DNA of 64,000 nt from Hypericum androsaemum (lineage: Eukaryota > Streptophyta > Magnoliopsida > Malpighiales > Hypericaceae). Positions 11,519-22,059 of the stretch are shown here, one piece after another. How positions within the stretch are numbered: position 1 is the stretch's first letter; each line of letters begins with the position of its first letter. The translations under genes were made by a program, and so were the position numbers. The notes below the pieces were generated by a model. The model was not told the origin of the DNA, did no database searches, and saw nothing but the letters and a program-made list of their open reading frames with translations. The stretch covers positions 4,216,501 to 4,280,500 of the forward strand of contig OZ023180.1 in the NCBI GenBank assembly GCA_963995505.1, given 5' to 3'.

Positions 11519-11886
11519 ATCTCCACCTTGGCGAGAAATCATCATGTGGACGAACCATGAAGCTCCATCCGAACTTCAACAAACTCCACCTTGATGAACT
11601 ATCGCCACATGAAGAACCACGAGAACTTGAGAAACCTAACCGACTCTACCAGCTCCACCTTGACCATAGATACAGCGCCATCAATAATACCATCTCAACT
11701 TTCTCACCACCTTTTTCCGTTCAATCACATGGAGTCATCCCTCAAGCTCGAGCTTCCGAGCTTACTTGGCCTATTCCCTCCAATCTCCATTGAACCCCAA
11801 CTAGCAAGTCAACTTGCTGAAGCAACCTTGCGACCAATAGATGCGTCCTCTATTTTTCGGTCAGCCTCATGCTCCACAGCCTCGAA

Positions 11887-13403
11887 CTACTTCTCCGCTG
11901 AACCTTCTTGCCTCACACAAATGCTACATGCCATAGCATACAAAGGACAACCTTTTGTTCTACCAAGTAGAATCCTTGACATGCCACGAACTCCACCGTT
12001 CGACCTTGAGTGAGATACCCGATTCGCCTGTGGTGCTACCAACGGCTTCGCATTCCCCATGAAAAACCTACCCAACACCTTTGATGTGCACGTCTCTTTA
12101 GACAACCATAGCGGGAACTTGCTAACTTTATCTCCGCGAATCCCAACTTCACTCAAACTATTCATGTCAAACTTTCGCTCCATCACACAAGAGCTTTTCT
12201 CCCCTCTATCGGAACCCAACGATATGACTCCACCTACAACCGTGTTTCCCACTAACCTATAGGTGTTCCTAGCATTCCTTTCACCCTTCATCACCACCAC
12301 AGGATCCTTCTCCACCTCCATTAGCCCGCCTACAACATTATAGTTGTACCCACTATAATCCAAGGCTCCTAACGAGATCAAATTTCTCTCCAACTTCGGA
12401 ACATGCCTAACCGCTCACAATTTTCTCTCAACACCATCCCACATCTTGATTTGGATATCACCTATGCCAGCAATTCTGCAAGTAGAACCATCACCCATAG
12501 TCACCATACCTGAATCAACGAACTTGTAGGTATCAAACCACCCTCTCTTGGGCGTCATGTGGAAAGAGCAAGCGCTATCCAAAATCCAGGAATCATAATG
12601 CTTTGGACTTGACAAAACAGAAAGAAGATCACCATCTGACCCGTCCGAATGTGAGGCCACATTCACAGAACCTGATCTTTTTTCTTTGCGATCCTGAGTT
12701 CTTTTTGGACAATCCTTCTTCACGTGTCTTTTTTCTCCGCACTCGAAGCAATTTCTCTTGAACCTCCTTGACCACGACTTGGATCCCTTCCTGTCTTTTG
12801 CCCCACTACGATCACCATGGCTACCCCTCACAACTAGCCCTTCCGCTTGTTCATCACCAATTTTCCTTCTTTGATGAAACCCTAGCAGAGCACTTGTGAT
12901 ATCTTCCAACACCAGGGACTCCTTCCCCCAAGTTAGAGTTGTAACCAAATTTTCGTAGGAGCCAGGTAAAGAATTCAGTAGCAACAATGCCTTGTCTTCT
13001 TCCTTGAACTTCACATCAACCTTTCTCAAATCGCTCACGAGTTGACTGAAACCATTAATGTGTTGGCTCAAATCCGAGCCCTGTACAATCTTTGCTTAAG
13101 ATAAAGCTTGTTCGACAAAGACTTAGACATATACCTTGCCTCCAATTTCTTCTATACCTCAGCTGGTGACTCCTCATCCATAACGTGATACATCACATCA
13201 TCCGCCAAGCACAAGCGAATTGTCGCCACCGCCTTGGCCCCCAACTCCTTCCACTTTTGCTCCTCCATCTTCTCGGGCTTCTTCTCCGAGAGCGCGATGA
13301 CCATCCCTTGTTGCACGAGGAGATCCTTGACACGCCTTTGCCATAACCCAAAATTCGAAGAACCATCGAACTTCACAAGAGCAAACTTTGCGCCGTCCGT
13401 CAT
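11887..13403 (-). pseudogene. Broken copia gag-protease
   Basis: Reading on the minus strand from the ATG at 13403: a copia gag N terminus (KFDGSSNFGLWQRRVKDLL), an in-frame TAG at 13152-13154 where the family has Trp, and a frameshift near 13080-13090. It continues with the gag body (LLLLNSLPGSYENLVTTLTW), a CCHC zinc knuckle (CFECGEKRHVKKDC) and a protease site WILDSACSFHM. A TGA follows at 12415-12417, then ERNLISLGALD of the gag-pre-integrase domain. The frame drifts into unrecognisable sequence and stops at 11887. With three lesions it is inactive as written, so the element would have relied on another copia for mobilisation. Confidence 0.85.
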
Positions 13404-13430
13404 CCTCCAACCCAAACTCTTGATACCAAT

Positions 13431-13719
13431 TGTTATGAATTCAGCAATTAGAGAACAAAACGCGCAAAGAACACGGACACAAGAGATAGCGTGGTTCGGC
13501 CTAGTGCCTACGTCCACTGTGAGAAAAGAGAACTTTTATTGATGGATCTGAGTCACAAAGCTATACAAAACCTTAGGGTAACATGCCTTTATATAGAGGC
13601 AAATCCTTGTACATCAAGTAAGCTATCTAGGTCAAATTAGGAGTCCAAAAGCTAGTCTGAATAGAATAGAAAATAAGCCCACAAATCATTTTCTCTTTAA
13701 TTTCTCGACATCTCTAACA
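13431..13719 (-). repeat. LTR of TR-GAG copia element (5' LTR in element orientation)
   Basis: Direct repeat of 11230-11518, with the primer-binding site just inside it at about 13420-13430. Confidence 0.9.
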
Positions 13720-13809
13720 ATAATGTATATCATTGTCATACACATTATATATCATTGATATTAAAAATACTTATCCTATTCCATTCACATAGTGATACAT
13801 TTATTGTTG

Positions 13810-14740
13810 GGAAAAGTGCACTTTAGTACCCTGTGGTATCGCGAAAAATTCCGTCAGTACCCTGTGATTTAAAACGTATTAATTAAGTCATACTTATTCC
13901 AATTAACATCAATTAGAGGCCCGGGCAGCTGCCCGGACCTGCCCGAACCTACCCGACCGCTGCCCGAACTACGTGGCCAGCCACGTCACCAAATTTTGAT
14001 AACGTGGCACCACGTGGAGAGGAGGAGGAGGAGGGCGCGGGGAGGAGGAGGAGGACGCGGGGGGAGGAGGAGGAGGAGGACGCGGGGGGAGGAGGAGGAG
14101 GAGGAGGAAGCGGGGGAGGAGGAGGAGGACGCGGGGGGAGGAGGAGGAGGAGGACGGGGGGAGGAGGAGGAGGAGGAGGAGAACGCGGGGGGAGGAGGAG
14201 GAGGAGGACGCGGGGGGAGGAGGAGGAGGAGGAGGAGGACGCGGGGGGAGGAGGAGGAGGAGGAGGAGGACGCGGGGGGAGGAGGAGGAGGAGGAGGACG
14301 CGGGGGGAGGAGGAGGAGGAGGAGGACGCGGGGGGAAGAGGAGGAGGAGGACGCGGGGAGGAGGAGGAGGAGGACGCGGGGGGAGGAGGAGGAGGAGTAC
14401 GCGGGAGGAGGAGGAGGAGGAGTACGCTGGAGGAGGAGGAGGGGAGGAGGCGGAGGAGGAGGCAGAGGAGGGGAGGAGGCGGAGGAGGAGGCGGAGGAGG
14501 AGGAGGATGTCCACGTGGCGCCACGTCATCAAAATTTGGTGACGTGGCTGGCCACGTAGTTCGGGCAGCGGTCGGATAGGTTCGGGCAGCGGTCGGATAG
14601 GTTCGGGCAGGTCCGGGCAGCTGCCCGGGCTTCTAATTGATATTAATTGGAATAAGTATGACTCAATTGATACGTTTTAAACCATAGGGTACTGACGGGA
14701 TTTTTCGCGATACCACAGGGTACTAAAGTGCACTTTTCCC
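13810..14740. mobile_element. MULE-type element with GGA-rich core, TSD tttattgtt
   Basis: Starts gggaaaagtgcactttagtaccctg and ends with the reverse complement; TIRs are about 220 bp and include gcccgggcagctgcccgg and gccagccacgtcaccaaattttg. The 9-bp TSD is perfect (13801-13809, 14741-14749). The core is almost entirely a purine-rich array. It is the same family as 61530-62705 and 6882-10510. Confidence 0.9.
14018..14512 (+). repeat. GGA-rich tandem array
   Basis: Runs of gga interrupted every 15-30 bases by cgcgggg (unit like ggaggaggaggacgcgggg). One strand is nearly pure purine. All four frames seen as long open frames here are low-complexity artefacts (poly Arg/Gly/Glu or Pro/Ser/Leu). 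Confidence 0.9.
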
Positions 14741-14749
14741 TTTATTGTT

Positions 14750-15206
14750 TGAAGTGATAATGATTATTTTTACAATGATAATAGTTGACATGTACAATGT
14801 TATTGATATATATGTGACGCCACAATTGTATACGTGTGAATTAACAATGTTATATATGTGACGTGATAATGATATATTTGAATTGATAATGGTATATATA
14901 TGAAGTACTATTAGTATACATAATAACAATCATTTTTTATTTCGATTATTTTTCTATTTGTCGTGTTTTGAATTTGTGGCATTTTTATTGAGTTTGGGTG
15001 TTGTCATATGCATTTAAACGCGTAAAGATCCGGTTTCGAGAAGAAATTAGGTGATGTCATATTTACAAATTGACAAGGGGTCCCTAAACACTTGATCCGG
15101 ACCGTGGGGAGAAGCCTCATCCGGATTAATCCGGTCCCCAATATTCATATTGTTATGTAACGTGAACACTTTCTTTTTTTCGGATGAAAAAATTGGAGCT
15201 AGCAAA
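14750..15206. other. AT-rich intergenic DNA
   Basis: Simple AT-rich sequence with loose repetition of 'gtgataatgatata' style words near 14750-14930. No gene was recognised. Confidence 0.4.
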
Positions 15207-15469
15207 CATAAGATAGGGACGGGATTGGGTCCTGGAGAACCCGTTCCAGGACCATCCTGGGGTGAACTCCTAGGGATAAAATTGTAATTAACGCAAGGCA
15301 AGGTCCCCAAAGATAAAACAAATGCGCGCCTCACATCCTAACTAAACGACAAAAAAGTCATTCTATTGCGGTGGAATTCAAATCTTTTGTTTCTTTTGTT
15401 CTATTTTTAATTTAGTACCAATCTAATAATTATCTATAAGTATTTTTAATAATCGGACATACTATTTGA

Positions 15470-16060
15470 TATGATCAGATTAATTAAATTATATATTAAA
15501 TGGTATGTCAAGTTATATCATTCGATATAATTAAGTCTACCATTTGATATAATCGAGCACACCATTGAATATAACTGGACATACCAGTCGATATATAATT
15601 TAATTAATTATTTAATAGTTGGACATACCATTTAATATAACCGGGCATACCATTTAATATAAGTGGGTAAACTATTTGATATACTCGGGCATACCATTCT
15701 ATCATAGTTGCTCAAACTTTTTGATCGTAACATAACAAACTATTTTATCATAATATGATAAATCATTTTATCATAATATGATAAATCATTGTATCATAAT
15801 ATGCAAACCATCGTATCATAATATGATAACCTATTGTATCATAACATGATAAACCATTGTATCATAACTATTCAAACCATTGAATCATAACATAATAAAC
15901 CATCGTATCATAACATGATAAATTATTGTATCACAACTGTGCAAACCATTGTATCGCAACTGTGCAAACCATTGTATCGTAACAAGTAAACCATTGTATC
16001 GTAATCAGACATACCATTTGATATAATCGAGTATACCATTTGATTAATAAAAGTCTATTT
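15470..16060 (+). repeat. AT-rich minisatellite (about 22-23 bp units)
   Basis: Degenerate units such as gacataccatttgatataatc and accattgtatcataacatgataa follow each other for about 600 bp, shifting gradually from one variant to the other. Confidence 0.8.
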
Positions 16061-16514
16061 TTAGTGCAAAATATTAAATGAGTACTTATCTACACGTGGC
16101 CATCTACCCAAACTATTTAAAGCTATCCACACAACCTCAACTAGCATCGTGGCCATCACCATTCTTTTAAGTTTCATTTTTTAAGAGAAATTTTAATTTT
16201 CATCTAAAACCATTCTTTTCTTTGTCAAATAAAATCTAAAACTATTATTTTAAAAGCCCTCTCTTCATCTTCATCCTTGTAAAGATCTCTGCGTGTATAA
16301 ATTATAAAGCCATTATTTTTTCATCCATAACAAAAAAGAATGATCTGGGCATTCAAAGAAGCAAAGGGTCACTATTTGGAGGAATTGCAAGAGAAGAGTT
16401 ACAACAATGAAGACAGCAACCGCTGCTCCGATGATGGAGCTAGATCCAGAACCCTCCACGTGGCTCTAACTAATGGGGGTGTTAGAACTAGTACCCGTCC
16501 TCGCTCCACGTGGC

Positions 16515-16745
16515 AAAGGGTCACTATTCGGACATACCATTTAATTTAATCGGTCCTACCATTTAATATAACAGATCATACCATTTAATATAACCGGACA
16601 TACTATTTAATATATTCAGGAGTACCATTTAATTTAACCGGACATACCATTTAATTTAACTGAACATACTATTTAATATAATCGAACATACCATTTGACA
16701 TAATCGAATATATCATTTAATATAACTAGGCATATCACAATTATT
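16515..16745 (+). repeat. AT-rich minisatellite, second array (about 22 bp units)
   Basis: Units of the cggacataccatttaattta type, clearly related to the array at 15470. The 450 bp between the arrays is unique sequence. Confidence 0.8.
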
Positions 16746-16914
16746 TTACATAACTTTCAACTTGAAGACCGTAATAAAATAAAAATAAATAAATAAATTC
16801 TAATAGATTAATTAATTCACCATCGTCTACAATCGGTTCACAATTAAAGTAATCGCATGAGCAACATTGTTCGGCCTCACAATCCATTCCCGATTTCAAT
16901 CTCCAAGACCCAAA

Positions 16915-17100
16915 CCGCTAAAAATTAACCTAACGGCGTCATCGGAGGAGTTATCACCGACAATCTCATGGCGGAGCTTCTCGTAGACAGAGCCGGCGAC
17001 GGGCTGGTAGTTGACGACCGGGACGACGTCGAACGACACAGTCCGCCGAAGCTCCTTCTTTAGTCGACATAATCGATCATCGTCAGCCCCACTGTCGCCC
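16915..17100 (-). pseudogene. Unidentified coding-like fragment inside MULE
   Basis: On the minus strand one frame stays open for about 55 codons with natural-looking protein text (RLKKELRRTVSFDVVPVV, then NYQPVAGSVYEKLRHEI). It has no start codon of its own and is followed by noncoding, GC-rich leader-like DNA. I do not recognise the family. The position near a MULE end fits a captured exon. Confidence 0.4.
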
Positions 17101-17671
17101 TCGACTCCCCACCAATTAATTTGAGATGCTCACCGCCTTGCCCCTCATAGGTAAAACCCTAGACTTATCCCCGCACCTTCACTTCCTCTTCATCGATAAC
17201 TATGGGTAAACCCTAAACTCTTCCACCGGCGATTCCTTCTTCCCTGTTCGTCATCGTCATCACCGTTGGTCTCCTCCCTGATCGATGACTCGTCGTCGCT
17301 TGCTTCGTTTGCTCACTGATCGACGAAGTCGAGCCCTGCGTTGGTGAACGACGTCAGGATCTTCTCGCTTTGTTCGGATCAGTTCTCTGGGAAAGGGGTT
17401 GAGAGAGAGGATAAAGGGGGAAGGAAAAGAGGGTGAGAAATGTCTAAATTACCCTGCATAATTTTTGGCTGTCAAATCAATTGTATTTATTTTTTATCTC
17501 ATCCAATGGTTGTAATCGTCTCCAGTACAGACCTGGTGGACTTTGTACTGCCAGGACTGAATCCAATTCCCATAAGATAAATGTCAAATCGTTTAATTTC
17601 TCAAACCAAGTGAAATCCGATCAAGTTAGATCCTTAGTTTTTGAGCTTGTTCGGTCATAGATCCTTCCTTA

Positions 17672-18060
17672 TGTTGGGTATGGAGACTTCGGACACCGCG
17701 GGGGGGCGTAGCCCCGTCCAAAGCGTGGACAAAAATGCCCCTGCGTGTGTGTTTTGGTTCCTAGGTTTGTTGGCACTATAAATACCCCGCTTGTCTGTCA
17801 CTGTATACTGATCTTCTTCCTTGTAGAGAGAGACAGAGAGAGAAGAGGAGAGAGAAACACCATTGTTGAGCCTGCGTAGCTCCAAAGTGTAGATCGAGCT
17901 TGATATAGTGAAATCTCCTGGCTTGGTACGCCCCCGGACGTAGATCGGTCAAGATCGAACCGGGTTACAAAATCTGTTGTTCTTGTTTTTCGTAGATCTT
18001 GCTCCTATCTTGTTCGCTGCGTTGTTTGGGTCCACGGGAAAGTGGGTTTTTTTCCCAACA
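17672..18060 (+). repeat. 5' LTR of copia element
   Basis: Starts tgttgggtatgg and ends tttcccaaca. A likely TATA box (ctataaatacc) lies near 17778-17788, with the transcript start expected just downstream. Confidence 0.95.
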
Positions 18061-18062
18061 AC

Positions 18063-18075
18063 TGGTATCAGAGCA
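18063..18075 (+). other. Primer-binding site of copia element
   Basis: tggtatcagagc begins two bases after the LTR; it is complementary to the 3' end of initiator tRNA-Met, the usual copia primer. Confidence 0.9.
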
Positions 18076-18107
18076 CCTGGGTTTAGGGCGTGGTGGGAGC
18101 AATCACG

Positions 18108-21100
18108 ATGGGTGATGTGAGATCGCCCGTGGAGAAGTTCGATGGCGTCGACTATGGCTTCTGGAAGATGCAAGTAGAGGACTACTTGTATGGCAAAGAT
18201 TTGCACTTGCCGCTTGATGGGAAGAAGCCTGAGGACATGAAGGAAGAGGAGTGGAAGCTCCTAGATCGGAAAGCGATGAGCGTGGTGCGCTTGTCTTTGT
18301 CTAGGAACGTGGCCTTGCACACAGTAAAGTCAAAGACCACGAAGGAGATGTTGGAGACGTTGTCCGAGATGTACGAGAAGCCATCGGCGGCCAACAAAGT
18401 TCACTTGATGAGGAAGCTCTTCAACCTTAAGATGGCGGAGAGTACCTCGGTATCGGTACACCTCCACGAGTTCAATGCGACCATCGCTTCTTTGAGCTCG
18501 GTGAAGATTGACTTCGATGATGAGGTACAAGCTCTAATTTTGCTAAGTTCCTTACCCGATAGTTGGAATGGCACGGTCACGGCGGTGAGTGCCTCGGCGG
18601 GGAAGGTAGTACTCAAGTTGGATGAGGTGAGGGACTTGATTATGAGTGAGGAGATTCGTAGGAAAGAGTCCGGAGTAGCCTCAGGTTCGGCTTTGAATGC
18701 TAGCAATAGAGGGAGGTCCGAATCTAAGTGGAAGGGGAAGAAGGACCGGAGCAGGTCCAAGTCCAAATCGAAGGATGGTTCGAAGAGGGACATGAGTTCC
18801 ATTAAATGTTGGAACTGTGAGAAGTTTGGCCACTTTAGAACCCAATGCAAGGCACCGAAGAAGGAGGACAAGTCGGCAAATGCAATAACAGAGGACCACG
18901 GGGATGCATTGATCTTGAGTGTTAGTAGCCCGTTGGAGGCTTGGGTATTGGATTCAGGAGCATCATTCCACTCTTGTAGCGACAAGGGGATAATGGAATT
19001 GTATACCCCAGGAGAATTTGGCAAGGTTTATCTAGCCGATGATGAGCCATTGCAAATTGTGGGTAAAGGAGATGTGAGAATCAATACTCCCAATGGATCA
19101 TTGTTATTGTTGAAGGGGGTGAGACACATCCCAGGGTTAAGAAGAAATTTGCTTTCCATAGGACAACTAGATGAAGAGGGGTATAATGTAACCTTTGGTT
19201 GTCGGACATGGAAGATCACCAAGGGAGCTAGAGTGGTGGCTCGTGGTGAGAAGGAAGGTACGTTGTACATGACAAGGAACACTCATGAAAGCATTGATCT
19301 TGTAGGAGCAACCAATGATGCAGATCTGTGGCATAGTAGGCTTGGCCACATGAGTGAGAAGGGGATGCGGGTGCTTTGTTCAAAGGGGAAGCTACCGGGT
19401 CTAAAGACCGTGGACGTGGGTCTTTGTGAAGACTGTGTATTTGGGAAGCAGAAGAGGGTGAGCTTCTCAATAAGTGGTAGAACTCCTAAACCGGAGAAGC
19501 TTGAATTGGTCCACAGTGATCTGTGGGGACCGGCACCGGTGGCATCCGTGGGTGGTTCTTTGTATTACATGACTTTCATAGATGACTCTACAAGGAAGGT
19601 GTGGGTCTACTTCCTAAAGCATAAGTCTGATGCTTTCAATACCTTCAAGAAGTGGAAGGCTCTTGTGGAGAACGAGACGAATCTCAAGGTGAAGTGTCTG
19701 AGGTCCGATAATGGTGGTGAGTACGAGCTTCAAGAGTTCAAAGACTTTTGTGCGAAGTATGGGATTCGCATGGAAAAGACGGTAGCTGGGACCCCCCAGC
19801 AAAATGGCATAGCTGAGAGGATGAACCGAACACTAAATGAGAGAGCAAGGGCCATGAGGTTGAAGAGTGGCCTTCCGAAGATGTTTTGGGCAGATGCTGT
19901 AAATACTGCAGCATTCTTGATCAACAGAGGGCCATCAACTCCTTTGGAGAATGAGATACCGGAGGAGATGTGGAGTGGCAAAGAGATTGATCTGACTTTC
20001 TTACGAGTGTTTGGTTGTGTTTCCTATGTGCTTGTGGATGCAGGTGATAGGAGTAAGCTTGATGCAAAGTCCAAGAAGTGCACATTCATTGGATATGGAG
20101 GAGATGAGTTCGGGTTCCGCTTTTGGGATGAGAAGAACCGAAAGGTGGTGAGGAGCCGGGATGTCATATTCAATGAGAAGGTGATGTACAAGGACAAGGG
20201 GGATTTAGCTGATGAAGTGGATCCTACCGGTGAGATGGTCGAGTTAGACATCTCAAACTCGGGTGGGAGCAGGATACTTGATGGCCAAGAGGCCGAAGTG
20301 GAGATGGGGCCAAGATCACCACTAACAGTGGTTCCATTGAGGAGATCCACTAGACAACGTGGATCTCCGGATAGATATTCGCCAGCAAACTACTATCTCT
20401 TATTGACCGATGGAGGAGAACCTGAGGATTTTGAAGAAGCTCAAGAAAGTGAGCAAGTGAACGAGTGGAAACTTGCCATGAACGATGAGATGGAGTCCTT
20501 GAGGAGCAATGGAACTTGGGAGTTAGTTGAACTTCCCAAGGGTAAGAAAGCATTGCATAACAAGTGGGTCTATAGAGTGAAGAAAGAGGCGGATGGCACC
20601 AAACGTTACAAAGCAAGACTGGTTGTCAAGGGATTTCAGCAGAAGTATGGTATTGACTTCACTGACATCTTCACTCCTGTTGTGAAGATGACCACCATCC
20701 GGATGGTGCTAAGTATGGTGGCTGCTGAAGATTTATTGCTAGAGCAAATGGATGTGAAGACGGCATTTCTTCATGGTGATCTAGAGGAAGAGATCTACAT
20801 GGAGCAACCAGAGGGGTTCTTGCAAGGTAACGATAAGCTTGTGTGCAGGTTGAGGAGGAGTCTGTACGGGTTGAAGCAAGCTCCAAGACAATGGTACAAG
20901 AAGTTTGATGGATTCATTCGGGAGATTGAATTTTCTCGTTGTGGAGCGGATCATTGTTGTTATATGAAGAAGCTGGATAATGGCTATATCATCCTCCTGC
21001 TTTATGTTGATGACATGTTGATAGCAGGCACCAGTGCAAGTGAGGTGAGCAAGGTGAAGAAGCAATTATCCGAAAGGTTTGCCATGAAAGACTTGGGTGA

Positions 21101-21968
21101 GGCTAAGCAAATCCTTGGAATGAGGATTGAGAGAGATAGAGCTGCAGGGAAGCTATTTCTCTCACAAGCCGAGTACATTGAGAAGGTACTGCAGAGGTTT
21201 AGCATGCAAAATGCCAACCCCAAGTTGACTCCTTTAGCTGGACACTTCAAATTGTCCAAGAAGGACTCGCCTAAGACTAAGGCGGAGGAGGCTAAAATGG
21301 AGAAGACTCCCTATGCATCGGCGGTGGGTAGCTTGATGTATGCTATGATTTGTACGAGGCCAGACATAGCACATGCGGTGGGAGTAGTGAGCAAGTTCAT
21401 GAGCAATCCGGGTGAGCAACATTGGGTTGTAGTGAAATGGATCCTTGGCTACTTGAGAGGTACCACCAAGAAGTGTCTTTGTTTTGAGGGCAAAGATGTG
21501 AAGCTCCTAGGCTATTGTGATGCGGACTTGGGGTCCAATGACCATGATGAGAAGAGGAGCACAAGTGGTTATGTCTTTACGCTGGGAGGGACAGCGATAT
21601 CTTGGGCCTCGAGACTACAAAAAGTAGTAGCCTTGTCAACCGCGGAAAGTGAGTACGTGGCTGTGACGGAAGCAAGTAAAGAGATGGTATGGTTGCAGAA
21701 TTTCTTGGTGGAGTTGGGGAAAGAGCAAAGTGAGAGTGTGCTCCACAGTGATAGCCAAAGTGCGATACACTTGGCAAAGAATCCCGCTTTTCACTCAAGG
21801 ACAAAGCACATTGAGTTGAAATATCACTACATACGTGATCTCTTGGAAAGGAAGATCTTGAGGCTTGAAAAGATTGACGGGAAAGTGAATCCCGCGGATA
21901 TGTTGACTAAGGTGGTTACCTTAGAGAAGCTGAAGCTCAACATGGCTTCAGCGGGTCTAGTAAACTAG
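18108..21968 (+). CDS. Copia gag-pol polyprotein, intact
   Basis: One open frame of 1286 codons from the ATG at 18108; the frame is open to 18090 but that codon is GTG. Domains in order: gag with the UBN2-type body, CCHC zinc knuckle at about residue 234 (CWNCEKFGHFRTQC), aspartic protease at about 282 (LDSGASFHSC), gag-pre-integrase (LWHSRLGHMSEKGM), integrase core from about 470 (HSDLWGP, then RSDNGGEY and TPQQNGIAER), reverse transcriptase with YVDDMLIAG at about 966, and RNase H (CDADLGSN, then STAESEYVA) to the end. This is the copia order (integrase before reverse transcriptase). All catalytic motifs look normal and there is no stop or frameshift. It acts in cytoplasmic virus-like particles and inserts cDNA into the genome. 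Confidence 0.97.
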   Translation: MGDVRSPVEKFDGVDYGFWKMQVEDYLYGKDLHLPLDGKKPEDMKEEEWKLLDRKAMSVVRLSLSRNVALHTVKSKTTKEMLETLSEMYEKPSAANKVHLMRKLFNLKMAESTSVSVHLHEFNATIASLSSVKIDFDDEVQALILLSSLPDSWNGTVTAVSASAGKVVLKLDEVRDLIMSEEIRRKESGVASGSALNASNRGRSESKWKGKKDRSRSKSKSKDGSKRDMSSIKCWNCEKFGHFRTQCKAPKKEDKSANAITEDHGDALILSVSSPLEAWVLDSGASFHSCSDKGIMELYTPGEFGKVYLADDEPLQIVGKGDVRINTPNGSLLLLKGVRHIPGLRRNLLSIGQLDEEGYNVTFGCRTWKITKGARVVARGEKEGTLYMTRNTHESIDLVGATNDADLWHSRLGHMSEKGMRVLCSKGKLPGLKTVDVGLCEDCVFGKQKRVSFSISGRTPKPEKLELVHSDLWGPAPVASVGGSLYYMTFIDDSTRKVWVYFLKHKSDAFNTFKKWKALVENETNLKVKCLRSDNGGEYELQEFKDFCAKYGIRMEKTVAGTPQQNGIAERMNRTLNERARAMRLKSGLPKMFWADAVNTAAFLINRGPSTPLENEIPEEMWSGKEIDLTFLRVFGCVSYVLVDAGDRSKLDAKSKKCTFIGYGGDEFGFRFWDEKNRKVVRSRDVIFNEKVMYKDKGDLADEVDPTGEMVELDISNSGGSRILDGQEAEVEMGPRSPLTVVPLRRSTRQRGSPDRYSPANYYLLLTDGGEPEDFEEAQESEQVNEWKLAMNDEMESLRSNGTWELVELPKGKKALHNKWVYRVKKEADGTKRYKARLVVKGFQQKYGIDFTDIFTPVVKMTTIRMVLSMVAAEDLLLEQMDVKTAFLHGDLEEEIYMEQPEGFLQGNDKLVCRLRRSLYGLKQAPRQWYKKFDGFIREIEFSRCGADHCCYMKKLDNGYIILLLYVDDMLIAGTSASEVSKVKKQLSERFAMKDLGEAKQILGMRIERDRAAGKLFLSQAEYIEKVLQRFSMQNANPKLTPLAGHFKLSKKDSPKTKAEEAKMEKTPYASAVGSLMYAMICTRPDIAHAVGVVSKFMSNPGEQHWVVVKWILGYLRGTTKKCLCFEGKDVKLLGYCDADLGSNDHDEKRSTSGYVFTLGGTAISWASRLQKVVALSTAESEYVAVTEASKEMVWLQNFLVELGKEQSESVLHSDSQSAIHLAKNPAFHSRTKHIELKYHYIRDLLERKILRLEKIDGKVNPADMLTKVVTLEKLKLNMASAGLVN

Positions 21969-22059
21969 AGAAGAGACCCGGCGTACCAAGAAGTGAAGAG
22001 GAGAAGGTGTCATCAAGTGAATGGCGGCAGGTGTTGAGGTCAGTCTCCAGGTGGGAGAT

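Larger units (their letters stand above)
11230..13719 (-). mobile_element. Non-autonomous copia element with gag and protease only (TR-GAG type), TSD ataat
   Basis: Two direct 289-bp LTRs (11230-11518, 13431-13719) bound a 1.9-kb interior, with a perfect TSD ataat (11225-11229, 13720-13724). On the minus strand the primer-binding site reads ttggtatcaagag just inside the LTR at 13430, and a purine tract (caaggtggagat) lies at the other end. Only gag, protease and a gag-pre-integrase piece are present; integrase, reverse transcriptase and RNase H are absent. By eye the LTRs differ at roughly 15 sites (about 5%), so it is clearly older than the copia at 17672. The stretch 11519-11886 repeats ctccaccttg three times, that is, extra purine-tract copies. 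Confidence 0.88.
15216..17570. mobile_element. MULE-type element with two minisatellites, TSD cataagata
   Basis: The left end gggacgggattgggtcctgg...ccaggaccatcctgg pairs with the reverse complement of the right end (ggaattggattcagtcctgg...). The 9-bp TSD is perfect (15207-15215, 17571-17579). The same TIR family bounds the small element at 26950-27262. The interior has two AT-rich arrays and, near the right end, GC-richer sequence that looks like a captured gene with 5'UTR. Confidence 0.8.

Noticed and set aside
13949..14579. Long overlapping open frames of about 190 codons on both strands
   Set aside because: They are created by the GGA/TCC array, have no amino-acid complexity beyond Arg/Gly/Glu or Pro/Ser/Leu, and lie between MULE TIRs.
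15470..16745. Regularly repeated 22-23 bp units, considered as CRISPR-like
   Set aside because: The units are contiguous and degenerate, without unique spacers, and the genome is plant.
18063..18075. Match to initiator tRNA-Met end
   Set aside because: It is a primer-binding site of 12-13 bases, not a tRNA gene; the same holds at 36544.
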